Notes: a model not told the origin generated them from the letters alone. A DNA stretch of 64,000 bases from JACVRM01 sp963817375 (GCA_963817375.1 CAWFOB010000006.1:372001-436000); one strand, 5' to 3'. Shown: positions 40,771 to 51,082, numbered from the stretch's first letter. Made by a program: numbers and translations.

Positions 40771-41484
40771 CTAATGCGGGTCGGTCGCCGTCGCCAGCGC
40801 CAGCTCGGTCATCTCGTCGACGGCCCGCTTCATGTCCTCGTCCGAGATGCGCACGAACTCGCCATCGACGACCACGTCGCTGACGATCAGCAGGCAGCCC
40901 GTCCGGATCTTCCGCAGCGCGCCGATCGTGAACAGGATCGCCGCCTCCATCTCGACGGCGAGGATGCCGCGGTCGGACCAGCGCTGGTACTGCCCGCCGT
41001 CGGGGTTGTAGAAGACGTCGCTCGACACGATCGGCCCCACGCGCACGGGCTTGCCAAGCTCCTTCGCGTGGTGGACGGCGCCGTGGATCAGCTCCCAGTC
41101 GGCGGTCGGCGCATGCGGCTCGCCGCCGACCAGGTGCGTGGGGGTCGAGTCGGCCGGCACGGCGGAGAGCGCGATGATCAGGTCGCCGATCTCCAGGTCG
41201 GGCTGCAGCCCGCCGCAGGTGCCGACGCGCAGGATGCGCTCGACGCCGAGCTGGACGAGCTCCTCGACAACGATCGCCGCCGATGGGCAGCCCATGCCCG
41301 ACGACTGCACCGAGACCGGCTTTCCGTTGAACGTGCCGGTGTAGCCGAGCATCCCGCGCTCGGCGTTTACCTCGCGGACGTCCTGCATGAACGTCTCGGC
41401 GATGTATCTGGCGCGCAGCGGGTCGCCCGGCAGCAGGCACGCGTCGGCGTAGTCGCCGGCTTCGGCTCGCAGGTGAATCGGCAC
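40771..41484 (-). CDS. deoD: Purine nucleoside phosphorylase, DeoD type
   Basis: Protein of 237 residues, the exact length of the family. ACLLPGDPLRARYIAETF (phosphate site), MLGYTGTFNGKPVSVQSSGMGCPSAAI, ERILRVGTCGGLQPDL and AVEMEAAILFTIGAL (ribose/base site), and the catalytic Asp in LLIVSDVVVDG are all present. Reversible phosphorolysis of purine (deoxy)nucleosides in salvage, consistent with the hpt gene further along. Trimer-of-dimers in known members. Divergent from the GNAT gene, 55 bases apart. Confidence 0.95.
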   Translation of the reverse strand: MPIHLRAEAGDYADACLLPGDPLRARYIAETFMQDVREVNAERGMLGYTGTFNGKPVSVQSSGMGCPSAAIVVEELVQLGVERILRVGTCGGLQPDLEIGDLIIALSAVPADSTPTHLVGGEPHAPTADWELIHGAVHHAKELGKPVRVGPIVSSDVFYNPDGGQYQRWSDRGILAVEMEAAILFTIGALRKIRTGCLLIVSDVVVDGEFVRISDEDMKRAVDEMTELALATATDPH

Positions 41485-41539
41485 CGCGCAACCCTAGTGC
41501 CTGACGTGAGGCCGCCGGTCTTGCAACGATCCGCGCCCT

Positions 41540-42319
41540 ATGCCCGGGTTGGTCGAGCCGTCACTGGATCAGATCCTCGAGTTCTGCGCCGAGGATCCCG
41601 TCGAGCGCGTCTTCCTCGAAGACGCGGCGCGACGCCGCCTGGGACGGTTCCGCGGCCTCGAGCGCGGCGGGCGGCTCGAGGCGCTCTGCCACGTCGGGGC
41701 GAACGTCGTCCCCTCCGGCCGCGGCTGTGGCGGCTTCGCCCCGGCGATCGGCGGTGGGCACGCGCGCATGCTGATCGGCGAGGAGGGCGCGGTCGGCGAT
41801 CTCTGGGAGGCGGCGCGCGGGCGCCTCCCCACGCCGCGCGAGGATCGACCCGGCCAGCCGGTCTACGCGATGGACCTGCCGCCCGAGCCCGGCGACACCG
41901 CGCTCCGTCCGGCGACGCTCTCCGACCTCGACCTGCTCGTCCCGGCGTGCGCGGCCGCGCACGAGCTCGAGCTCGGCATCGACCCGCTCCTCCGCGACGC
42001 CGACGCGTTCCGCTGGCGCACGCAGGCGCAGATCGAGGAGGGCCGCTCCTGGCTCTGGGCCGACAAGGGCACGATCCTGTTCAAGGCGGAGGCGTCCGCC
42101 TGGACGCCGCGCGCCGTCCAGGTGCAGCAGGTCTGGGTCGATCCGGCAGCGCGCGGCCAGGGCTACGGGCACCGCGGCATGCGCGACCTGTGCCGCTTCC
42201 TGCTGACGCGCGCGCCGACCGTGTGCCTCTTCGTCCGGCGCGAGAACGCACAGGCGATCCGCGTCTACGAGGCGATCGGCATGCGCCGGACGATCTCGTA
42301 CCGCAGCGTGCTCTTCTAA
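41540..42319 (+). CDS. GNAT acetyltransferase with N-terminal DUF4081-like domain
   Basis: Protein of 259 residues. The N-terminal ~110 residues (LEFCAEDPVERVFLEDAARR...FAPAIGGGHARMLIGEEGAV) match the DUF4081 half of two-domain actinobacterial GNATs. The C-terminal GNAT fold includes VQQVWVDPAARGQGYGHRGM, the acetyl-CoA pyrophosphate loop (RGQGYG), and FVRRENAQAIRVYEAIGM. Acetylates an amine of unknown identity; mycobacterial relatives are poorly characterised. Convergent four-base overlap with the decarboxylase gene. Confidence 0.9.
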   Translation: MPGLVEPSLDQILEFCAEDPVERVFLEDAARRRLGRFRGLERGGRLEALCHVGANVVPSGRGCGGFAPAIGGGHARMLIGEEGAVGDLWEAARGRLPTPREDRPGQPVYAMDLPPEPGDTALRPATLSDLDLLVPACAAAHELELGIDPLLRDADAFRWRTQAQIEEGRSWLWADKGTILFKAEASAWTPRAVQVQQVWVDPAARGQGYGHRGMRDLCRFLLTRAPTVCLFVRRENAQAIRVYEAIGMRRTISYRSVLF

Positions 42320-43755
42320 GCGCGGGTGAGCGCTTCGGCGCCGAGCCGCTGCACGAGCGCCACGAGCGCCTCGAGATCGGACCGCGTCGTCCGAAAGTTG
42401 ACGATGCACGAGCGCAGCCAGTAGCGGCCGTCGACGAGCGCGTTCGAGACGAACGCGTCGCCGCCGGCCTGGATGCGGCCGAGGATCTCGGTGTTGAGCG
42501 CGTCCAGCTCCTCGTCCGACGTGACGCCGTCGGGGACGTACCGGAACGTCGAGATGCTGAGCCCGCCCGGCCCGCGCTCCAGGTCGGGCGTCGCGTCGAC
42601 GATCGCATCGAGCTCGCGGGCGAGCGCCATGTCGCGCTCGATCAGCTCGGCGTAGCCCTCGCGGCCGAGGTGCCGGAGGGACAGCCAGACCTTGAGCGCG
42701 CGGAACCCACGCGAGTTCTGCGGGCCGCGCTTGTAGTAGTGGAGCTCGCCCGGGCCGAGCCGGTAGTAGGGCGGGGTGAAGTCGAAGGTGTCGAGCAGGT
42801 CGGCGTCGCTCCGCACGAGTGCGCAGCCCGCTTCGGCCGGCTGGTAGAGCCACTTGTGGGGGTCGAGCGAGATCGAGTCGGCCTCGGCCAGCGCTCGCAG
42901 GTCGTCGGGTGCGCTCGGCGCCGCGGCGGCAAACGCGCCGTAGGCCCCGTCGACGTGCAGCCAGAGGTCCTCCTCACGGCAGAGCGCCGAGAGCTCGCGC
43001 AGCGGGTCGACCGCGCCCGTCGACACCGTGCCGCCGTTGGCGACCACGAGGAAGGGCTGGAAGCCGGCCGCGCGATCCTCCGTGATCGCGCTCCGCAGCG
43101 CGCGGACGTCCATGCGCAGCGAGCCGTCGATCGGGATCATGCGGCGCCCCTCGGCGCCGAACCCGAACATGTCCAGCGCCTTGTCGATCCAGGTGTGCGT
43201 CTCGTGCGTGGAGTAGAGGCGGAGACGCGAGCCGGCCATGCCCTCCTCGCGCACCCACGGCGCCTTCGCGCGGCGGGCGGCGAGGACGCCGATGAAGTTG
43301 GCCATGTTCCCGCCGCTGACGAGGATCCCACCGCAGTCGGGCCGGTAGCCGATCAGCTCAGCGATCCACTGGACCGTCTGGCGCTCGATCTCGCTCGCGA
43401 TCGGGGCGAGCGGGTACCCGCCGAGGTTGGGGTTCACGCCGGCCGCGAGCAGGTCAGCGAGCGCGGAGAGCGGCGCCGCTGCGCCGATCACGTAGCCGAG
43501 AAACCGCGGATGCCCGGTGAAGAGCGAGTGCTCGAAGAGCAGGTCGCGGGCCTCGGCGAGCAGCTCACCCGGCGCGGCGCCGTGCTCGGGGAGCCCCGCG
43601 CCGCCGAGCGCCGCCCGCACCTCCTCGGGCGCCTCGCCTGGCGTCACGGGCAGCTCCGGCAGCCGCTCGAGCAGGCCCGCGAGGTCGTCGACGAGCCGGT
43701 GGCCGAGGGCGCGGAACTCGTCGGGGTCGATGTCGATCCGCGTGCGCTCGTCCAT
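42316..43755 (-). CDS. PLP-dependent decarboxylase, group II (aromatic amino acid decarboxylase-like)
   Basis: Protein of 479 residues. The PLP lysine is in SISLDPHKWLYQPAEAG; GGILVSGGNMANFIGVLAAR, WLHVDGAYGAFAAA (PLP Asp) and ETHTWIDKALDMFG are group II decarboxylase signatures, closest in style to tyrosine/tryptophan/DOPA decarboxylases. It would produce an amine such as tryptamine or tyramine; the substrate cannot be fixed. Cytoplasmic dimer. Divergent from the phosphoglycerate-mutase-like gene, 24 bases apart. Confidence 0.93.
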   Translation of the reverse strand: MDERTRIDIDPDEFRALGHRLVDDLAGLLERLPELPVTPGEAPEEVRAALGGAGLPEHGAAPGELLAEARDLLFEHSLFTGHPRFLGYVIGAAAPLSALADLLAAGVNPNLGGYPLAPIASEIERQTVQWIAELIGYRPDCGGILVSGGNMANFIGVLAARRAKAPWVREEGMAGSRLRLYSTHETHTWIDKALDMFGFGAEGRRMIPIDGSLRMDVRALRSAITEDRAAGFQPFLVVANGGTVSTGAVDPLRELSALCREEDLWLHVDGAYGAFAAAAPSAPDDLRALAEADSISLDPHKWLYQPAEAGCALVRSDADLLDTFDFTPPYYRLGPGELHYYKRGPQNSRGFRALKVWLSLRHLGREGYAELIERDMALARELDAIVDATPDLERGPGGLSISTFRYVPDGVTSDEELDALNTEILGRIQAGGDAFVSNALVDGRYWLRSCIVNFRTTRSDLEALVALVQRLGAEALTRA

Positions 43756-43779
43756 CCCGCGAATCTACCCTTGCCCGCC

Positions 43780-44373
43780 ATGCAGACGGCGATCCTGGCC
43801 CGCCACGGCGAGAGCGACATGAATGTGCAGGACGCCCTCTCGAGCGACGTCGACGCGGCGGTCGGCCTGAGCGCGACCGGGGAGGAGCAGGCGCGCCGTC
43901 TCGGGGAGGAGCTCGCCGGCGAGCCGATCGACCTCTGCGTCACCTCGGCGCTGACAAGGACACGGCGCACCGCCCAGCTCGCCCTGGCCGGCCGCGAGGT
44001 TCCGACCGAGGCGTGGCCGGAACTGAACGACCCGCGGTACGGCGCCTTCGAGGGCGGCCCGTTCCAGGCCTACCGCGAGTGGGCATGGGCCCACGGCTCC
44101 GCCGATGAGCCGCCGGGCGGCGGTGAGAGCCGGCAGACGGTCGTCAGCCGCTACGCCGGCGCGCTGCGGCGGCTGCTCGCGCGCGACGAGGTGACCGTCC
44201 TGGTCGTCATCCACTCGCTGCCGATTGCCTACGTGCTCGGCGCGGTGGACGGCGCCCACCCGGCGCGGCAGATGGGGATGATCGAATACGCGCGGCCGTT
44301 CCGGCTCGACGCGGAGGCGCTGGAGCGCGCCGTCGACCGGCTGGAGGAATGGTGCGCGGCTCCCTCCTGGTGA
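43780..44373 (+). CDS. Histidine phosphatase superfamily (phosphoglycerate-mutase-like)
   Basis: Protein of 197 residues. The phosphohistidine motif is LARHGESD, the second catalytic His is in VVIHSLPIAYVLG, and ELNDPRYGAFEGGPFQAYREW contains the acid/base region (usually YGxxEG). Domain size fits the broad-specificity phosphatases (CobC/PhoE/GpmB) rather than the true mutase (~250). Probably a small-molecule phosphatase. Its stop overlaps the GTG of a small membrane protein. Confidence 0.9.
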   Translation: MQTAILARHGESDMNVQDALSSDVDAAVGLSATGEEQARRLGEELAGEPIDLCVTSALTRTRRTAQLALAGREVPTEAWPELNDPRYGAFEGGPFQAYREWAWAHGSADEPPGGGESRQTVVSRYAGALRRLLARDEVTVLVVIHSLPIAYVLGAVDGAHPARQMGMIEYARPFRLDAEALERAVDRLEEWCAAPSW

Positions 44374-44528
44374 GGCTGCTGGCGCTCGCCGCGCTGGCGT
44401 GGGTCGGCCGCTGGGCGGCGCTCGAGGCTGCCGCCTACATCCACCGCATGCGGCCGCGCCCCGCGCCTTCGCCGCGTGAGTCGGCCAGCCCTCCGGGCGC
44501 GATGCCGGCCCCGCCCGTCCGGAGTTAG
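44370..44528 (+). CDS. Small single-span membrane protein
   Basis: A 52-residue protein if read from GTG 44370, which shares GTGA with the preceding stop (ATG 44349 would add seven residues). It begins with a hydrophobic helix VRLLALAALAWVGRWAALEAAAYI, then a Pro/Arg-rich tail (RMRPRPAPSPRESASPPG). No family recognised. Its stop codon falls inside a perfect hairpin (44524-44546). Confidence 0.5.
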   Translation: MRLLALAALAWVGRWAALEAAAYIHRMRPRPAPSPRESASPPGAMPAPPVRS

Positions 44529-44546
44529 TGGCTCTCAGCCACTAAC
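44524..44546. repeat. Hairpin repeat, copy 1
   Basis: GTTAGTGGCT-CTC-AGCCACTAAC: perfect 10-base arms, three-base loop, covering the stop codon of the small membrane protein and ending 27 bases before the cyclase gene start. Its centre, TAGTGGCTCTCAGCCAC, recurs inside the tilS gene at ~47093. It may act as a terminator or as a dispersed palindromic element. Confidence 0.6.
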
Positions 44547-44573
44547 TCGCGCGGGAAGCAGCAGAATGGCGCC

Positions 44574-46859
44574 ATGGACGAGCAACGGCTCGTCTCGGTG
44601 CTCTACGCCGATCTCGTCGGTTTCACGTCGCGCTCGCACGGCGCCGACCCGGCGGTGATTCGCGCGCTCCAGCGCCCGTTCCACGCGCGCGTGAAGCACG
44701 AGGTCGAACGCCGCGGGGGTCGCGTGGAGAAGTTCATCGGCGACGCCGTCGTCGCCGTCTTCGGCGCTGACGACGGCGACCGAAACGACGCGGAGCGCGC
44801 CGTCCGCGTGGCGTTGCGGATCCCGGAGGTCGTGGAGGAGATCAACGAGGAGCAGCCGGGGCTCGAGCTCGCCGTCCGTGTCGGCGTGAACTCCGACACG
44901 GTCGCAGTCGACCGCGTGGGCGACGGAGCGGTCGGCGTCGTCACGGGCGACATCGTCAACGTCGCGGGCAAGCTCCAGGGCGCGGCGCCGCCCGGGGGCG
45001 TCGCCGTCTGCCAGACGACCTACGAGCGCACCTGTGCGCGTTTCCGCTACACGAGCCTCGCCGCTGTCGCGCTTCCCGGCCGTGTCGAGCCCGAGCCGGC
45101 CTGGCAGCCGGCGCAGCGCCGCCGCCGCGCCCGCAGCGCCGACGTGGTCGAGGAGGTGCCGGTCGACGAGGAGATCCGCGACGTCACCATCCTCTTCGTC
45201 GACCTTGTCGACTTCTCGCTCCGCTCGCACAGCGCCGACCCGGAGGGGATGCGGGCGCTCCTGCGACCGTACTTCGGCGCCATCCGCCACGAGATCGACC
45301 GGTTCGGCGGCACCGTCGAGAAGTTCCTGGGCGACTCGGTCATGGCCGTCTTCGGCGCGCCCGTCGCACGGGCCGACGACGCCGAGCGGGCGGTGAGGGC
45401 CGCGCTCCGGCTGCCCGAGGTCGTCGTCGAGCTGAACGAGGACGACGCGTTCCGCGAAGTCGCGGTGCGGGCAGCCGTGAACTCGGGTGACGTTGCGGTC
45501 GCGCTCGGGGCGCGGCTCGAGGCGGGGGAGAGCATGGTCACGGGTGACACCGTCAACACCGCGGCGCGCCTGCTCGGCGCGGCGCCGGTCGGCGGCGTGG
45601 TCGTCGGCGAGGTGACCTGGGAGCGCACGCGCGAGGCGGTCGACTACGAGGCGCTGCCGCCGATCGCGGCCAAGGGGAAGCCCGAGCCGGTGCCGCTCTG
45701 GCGCGCGCTCGGCGCGCGCAGTCACGGGCTCGACGCCCCGAGCGCTCGCGAGCCCGAGTTCGCCGGCCGCGGGCCGGAGCTCTCGCAGCTGAAGGGCGGG
45801 TTCGCGCGCGTGCTGCTGGAGCGCAAGCCCCAGGTGGTGGTGCTCAGCGGGCCTCCGGGCATCGGGAAGACGCGGATCGTCTCCGAGTTCCGCGCCTCCA
45901 CGAACGAGCGCGACGACGAGGTGGTCGAGTGGCGGATCGGCCAGTCGCTCCCCTACGGCGGCGCGCCCTTCTCGGCCCTCGGCGACCTGGTCAAGAACGC
46001 CGCCGCGATTCTCAAGTCGGACGGCGTCGAGGAGGCGGAGCCGAAGCTCGCGGCCGCCGTGCGCGCCCTGACGACCGACGGGGCCGAGCGACGGCGGCTC
46101 GAGGAGGCGCTGGCCCCGCTCGCCGGCATTACCCCGGAGGACGAGCCGGATTTCGACGGGTGGACGCGGTTCCTGGAGCTCACCGCCGCGCAGCGGCCGC
46201 TCGTGTGCCTGTTCGAGGACGTCCAGGACTCCACGACGCGGGAGTTCGTCGAGCACGTCGCCGACTCGGCGCGCGGCCGCCTGCTCGTCGTCGCGACCAC
46301 CGGCCACGAGCGCGGAGGGTGGGCGCTCGGCCGCGAGAACGTGACGCACGTCGACGTCGGCCCGCTCGGGGACGCGGCCGTCGTGGCCCTGCTCGAGAGC
46401 CTCGACGCAGACGTGGCGCCGGAGCTCGCGGGCGGCAACCCCCTGCATGCGGTCGAGCTCGCCCGCCTGGGGCGGCCGCTGCCCGGCGGCCTCGACGAGG
46501 TGGTGGAAGCTCGGCTCGCCAGGCTGAGCGCCGAGCAGCAGCGCGCCGTGGAGGCGGGCGCGGTCGTCGGGCGGACCTTCTGGGGTGGCGCCGTCGCCGC
46601 GCTGGCCGGGCTCGACGTCCAGGAGGCGTGCCGGCTGCTCGACGAGGCCGTGGCGGTCGAGCTGCTCCAGGGCGTGCGCGTCTCCACCGTGGCGCGCGAG
46701 GCGGAGTACGCGTTCGTGCACCCGCTCGTGCGCGAGATCGTCTACGCGCGCGCCGATCGTGGGCTGCACGTCGCCGCCGCCGAGTGGCTCGACCATGCAC
46801 TCGGCGGCCGCGCCGACCACGACGTGCTGGTCGCGTACCACACGGCTGCCGCGCTGTGA
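44574..46859 (+). CDS. Tandem class III cyclase / AAA ATPase protein (first cyclase degenerate)
   Basis: Protein of 761 residues with two cyclase domains. Domain 1 (~5-165): metal aspartates D13 and D57 present, but the N-x3-R transition-state motif reads VNVAGK, with Lys133 in place of Arg. Domain 2 (~203-375): D210, D254, N328 and R332 (VNTAAR) all intact. An AAA/STAND ATPase follows with Walker A SGPPGIGKT (~425-433) and ends without the TPR region of the 5.6-kb homologue. Likely cAMP-forming, with domain 1 regulatory. It overlaps tilS by GTGA, an unusual coupling of signalling to tRNA modification. Confidence 0.87.
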   Translation: MDEQRLVSVLYADLVGFTSRSHGADPAVIRALQRPFHARVKHEVERRGGRVEKFIGDAVVAVFGADDGDRNDAERAVRVALRIPEVVEEINEEQPGLELAVRVGVNSDTVAVDRVGDGAVGVVTGDIVNVAGKLQGAAPPGGVAVCQTTYERTCARFRYTSLAAVALPGRVEPEPAWQPAQRRRRARSADVVEEVPVDEEIRDVTILFVDLVDFSLRSHSADPEGMRALLRPYFGAIRHEIDRFGGTVEKFLGDSVMAVFGAPVARADDAERAVRAALRLPEVVVELNEDDAFREVAVRAAVNSGDVAVALGARLEAGESMVTGDTVNTAARLLGAAPVGGVVVGEVTWERTREAVDYEALPPIAAKGKPEPVPLWRALGARSHGLDAPSAREPEFAGRGPELSQLKGGFARVLLERKPQVVVLSGPPGIGKTRIVSEFRASTNERDDEVVEWRIGQSLPYGGAPFSALGDLVKNAAAILKSDGVEEAEPKLAAAVRALTTDGAERRRLEEALAPLAGITPEDEPDFDGWTRFLELTAAQRPLVCLFEDVQDSTTREFVEHVADSARGRLLVVATTGHERGGWALGRENVTHVDVGPLGDAAVVALLESLDADVAPELAGGNPLHAVELARLGRPLPGGLDEVVEARLARLSAEQQRAVEAGAVVGRTFWGGAVAALAGLDVQEACRLLDEAVAVELLQGVRVSTVAREAEYAFVHPLVREIVYARADRGLHVAAAEWLDHALGGRADHDVLVAYHTAAAL

Positions 46860-47842
46860 CCCTGGCGGAGCGCGTCGAGGCGTCGATCTCCGAGCACGAT
46901 CTGATCGAGCCGGGCGGCGCGGTCACGTGCCTCGTCTCGGGCGGCGCCGACTCGACCTGCCTCTGGCACGTCCTGCGCGCCCTCGGCTACGAAGTGTCCG
47001 CGGTGCACGTGAACCACGGCCTGCGCGGCGACGAGTCGGAGGAGGACGCGATGTTCTGCCGCGAGGTGCTCGGAGCCGAAGTGATCAGAGATAGTGGCTC
47101 TCAGCCACAAAGTGAGGCTCGTCTGCGCGAGGCGCGGTACCGCCTTACCGAGGGGCTCGGCTTGCGGGCGACGGGCCACACCGCGTCCGACCAGGTCGAG
47201 ACCGTGCTCTACCGCCTCGTCGCCCGCGGCGACACGGGGGGCGTCGAACGCCGGCGGGCCGACGGCGTCGTGCGGCCGCTGCTCGACGTGTGGCGCGACG
47301 ACACCGAGGCGTACTGCCGCGAGCACGGGCTCGAGTTCCGCCTGGACTCGTCCAATCCGGACACCGCGCGGGGCCTCATCCGGGCCGAGATCCTGCCGCT
47401 CCTCCGTCGCCTGCACCCCTCCGCCGACACGAATCTCCTGCATGCGGCGGCCGAGCGACGGCTCCCCAGACGCGTCGAGGAAGCCCTGTTATCGTTGCTC
47501 GCCTCTCGTGTGGGGTCGAAGCGAATCGACCTTGGCGCCGGCCTCCAGGCCGTACGTGAGTACGACCTGGTGTGGCTCGAGCCAGGGCCTGTGGCGCTCG
47601 TGGGCGCCGTCCGCTGGGGTGCGTGGACGATCGAGTCCGAGCTGCCCGGGTTGTACGTGCGCGGCTGGCGCGCCGGAGACCGGCTGGCGGGGCGCCGCGT
47701 GAAGGTGCAGGACGTGTTCGTGGACGCGAAGGTGCCGCGGTCGGAGCGCGAGGCCTGGCCGCTCGTCGTCCGCGGCGACGAGGTCGTCGCCGTGCCCGGG
47801 ATCGTCGAGGCGCCGGGGATCACGGCCCGGAGGGACGCATGA
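46856..47842 (+). CDS. tilS: tRNA(Ile)-lysidine synthase
   Basis: Protein of 328 residues. The PP-loop ATP pyrophosphatase motif CLVSGGADSTCLWHVL is at ~22-37; VHVNHGLRGDESEEDAMF and TGHTASDQVETVLYRLVARG are TilS signatures; and the C-terminal domain (RGWRAGDRLAGRRVKVQDVFVDAKVPRSER) is the TilS_C tRNA-binding part. Converts C34 of tRNA-Ile(CAU) to lysidine so it reads AUA; essential. Within the N-domain the string RDSGSQPQSE is encoded by a copy of the palindromic repeat found just before the cyclase gene. Start GTG 46856. Confidence 0.94.
   Translation: MTLAERVEASISEHDLIEPGGAVTCLVSGGADSTCLWHVLRALGYEVSAVHVNHGLRGDESEEDAMFCREVLGAEVIRDSGSQPQSEARLREARYRLTEGLGLRATGHTASDQVETVLYRLVARGDTGGVERRRADGVVRPLLDVWRDDTEAYCREHGLEFRLDSSNPDTARGLIRAEILPLLRRLHPSADTNLLHAAAERRLPRRVEEALLSLLASRVGSKRIDLGAGLQAVREYDLVWLEPGPVALVGAVRWGAWTIESELPGLYVRGWRAGDRLAGRRVKVQDVFVDAKVPRSEREAWPLVVRGDEVVAVPGIVEAPGITARRDA
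47092..47109. repeat. Hairpin repeat, copy 2 (inside tilS)
   Basis: TAGTGGCTCTCAGCCAC repeats the core of the hairpin at 44524-44546. Here it is in frame, encoding part of RDSGSQPQ. Arms GTGGCT/AGCCAC around CTC. Two exact 17-base matches 2.6 kb apart in such a sequence are unlikely by chance. Confidence 0.55.
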
Positions 47843-48399
47843 GCCAGACCGAGCTCGAGCGCGTCGTCGCCGAGGTGCTCGTCGACCAGGACACACTCGC
47901 GGAGCGGATCGCCGAGCTGGGCGACGAGATCTCCGAGGACTACGAGGGCCGCGACCTGCTGCTCGTCGGCGTGCTCAAGGGCGCCGTCTTCTTCATGGCC
48001 GACCTCATGCGGCACATCCGGGTCCATTGCGAGGTCGACTTCATGGCCATCTCGAGCTACGGCGCGGCCACCGACTCGTCGGGCGTCGTGCGGATCCTCA
48101 AGGACCTCGACATCAACATCCGCGACCGCCACGTGCTGGTCGTCGAGGACATCATCGACTCCGGCCTCACGCTCTCCTACCTCGTCCGCAACCTGGGCGC
48201 GCGCGAGCCGGCGTCCCTCGAGATCTGCGCACTGCTGACGAAGCCGTCGCGCCGCGAGATCGAGGTGCCGGTGCGCTACGTGGGCTTCGAGATCCCCAAT
48301 CGGTTCGTGATCGGGTACGGGCTCGACTTCGCCGAGCGGTACAGGAACCTGCCGTACGTCGGCGTACTGAACGAGCGACTGATCCCTGATCTGGCGTAA
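47839..48399 (+). CDS. hpt: Hypoxanthine phosphoribosyltransferase
   Basis: Protein of 186 residues starting with ATGA overlap on tilS. The PRPP motif is VLVVEDIIDSGLTLSYL; the flexible-loop region SSYGAATDSSGVVRI and GVLKGAVFFMADLMRHI also match. Salvages hypoxanthine and guanine to IMP/GMP. The gene order tilS-hpt-ftsH is conserved widely in Gram-positive bacteria. A small stem AAGAGGG/CCCTCTT lies just after the stop. Confidence 0.95.
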   Translation: MSQTELERVVAEVLVDQDTLAERIAELGDEISEDYEGRDLLLVGVLKGAVFFMADLMRHIRVHCEVDFMAISSYGAATDSSGVVRILKDLDINIRDRHVLVVEDIIDSGLTLSYLVRNLGAREPASLEICALLTKPSRREIEVPVRYVGFEIPNRFVIGYGLDFAERYRNLPYVGVLNERLIPDLA

Positions 48400-48471
48400 G
48401 AACGTCCTAAGAGGGTGATCCGCGCCCCTCTTCAGGCCGAATAGACGCTGCTACCCTCCAACGGAGGCCAC

Positions 48472-50430
<1,959 letters not shown>

Positions 50431-50438
50431 GGGTCGCC

Positions 50439-50585
50439 GCCGGGGCTGTCCCAGGGGCTGTCCCCGAAGGGGGCTGTCCCCAGTGGGTGCAAAGCGACGG
50501 TGCCCGGCCTCGGCCGAACTGAGGTGCCGAAGACCGAGATGCCGCCCGATCACTGGGACAGCCCCGGCTACGCCGGGACAGCCCC
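50439..50585. repeat. Cluster of GGGGCTGTCCC repeats in direct and inverted orientation
   Basis: In the 244-base gap after ftsH, GGGGCTGTCCC appears three times in forward orientation (starting ~50442, 50454 and 50471) and twice inverted (GGGACAGCCCC at ~50555 and ~50575). The outer pair forms a perfect 16-base inverted repeat (50439-50454 with 50553-50568). It probably folds into a large cruciform or RNA hairpin. No gene is seen here. Confidence 0.75.
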
Positions 50586-50620
50586 TGGCCCTCGTTCGAC
50601 GCTAGATTAGATAAGCGCGA

Positions 50621-50650
50621 GGCCGATCGACCGGATCTCGCCGATCGGCC
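50621..50650. terminator. Hairpin downstream of the DUF4234 gene
   Basis: GGCCGATCG and CGATCGGCC (9-base arms, 12-base spacer) lie about 25 bases beyond the stop of the minus-strand gene. Likely terminator without a T-run. Confidence 0.4.
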
Positions 50651-50674
50651 CTTCGGTCGGCGCCGGCGCGGGGC

Positions 50675-51082
50675 TCAGGCCGTGGCGCCCTTCGACTCCC
50701 AGTAGCGGTTGAGGCTGCCCTGTACCTTGATGAACCACACGAACCAGCCGACGATCGGAAGCAGCCACCAGAGACCGGTCCAGCCGCTTAGCGGCGCCTG
50801 TCGGCCGTCGCGCTTGTACATCGAACCGACTTCCGACGGGGCGACGAACCAGATGACGGCCCCGACGACGATGTGGATGACGAGCGCTAGCACGCCGCCG
50901 ATGCCCTCACCGGTGTGCCGCTTCATCTCCTCGAACGTCTTGTACGTCCAGTACAGGCTGTAGATCCCGAGGGTGAGGATGAACCACAGGATCGAGAGCC
51001 CGATCGAGCGTGTCTCGCCGATCGGTCCTGCATTGCCGCCGGCCTGGGCCGGAGCGGCTGGGGTATCTGCCATTTCGTTCAT
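50675..51082 (-). CDS. DUF4234-like membrane protein
   Basis: Protein of about 135 residues (ATG 51082 or 51073). After a Pro/Ala-rich cytoplasmic start there are three hydrophobic segments; the strings SIGLSILWFILTLGIYSLYWTYKTFEEMKRHTGEG and GWTGLWWLLPIVGWFVWFIKVQGSLNRYWES match the DUF4234 pattern (LxxxTLGIYxxYW, NxxW). Function unknown. Placed antisense between ftsH and folP, where many relatives carry folE; it is divergent from folP, 40 bases apart. Confidence 0.8.
   Translation of the reverse strand: MNEMADTPAAPAQAGGNAGPIGETRSIGLSILWFILTLGIYSLYWTYKTFEEMKRHTGEGIGGVLALVIHIVVGAVIWFVAPSEVGSMYKRDGRQAPLSGWTGLWWLLPIVGWFVWFIKVQGSLNRYWESKGATA

Noticed and set aside
40753..43779. Extended N-terminus for the phosphoglycerate-mutase-like protein (1206-codon frame)
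   Set aside because: The frame upstream of 43780 is antisense to deoD and the decarboxylase; the RHG motif lies eight residues after ATG 43780.
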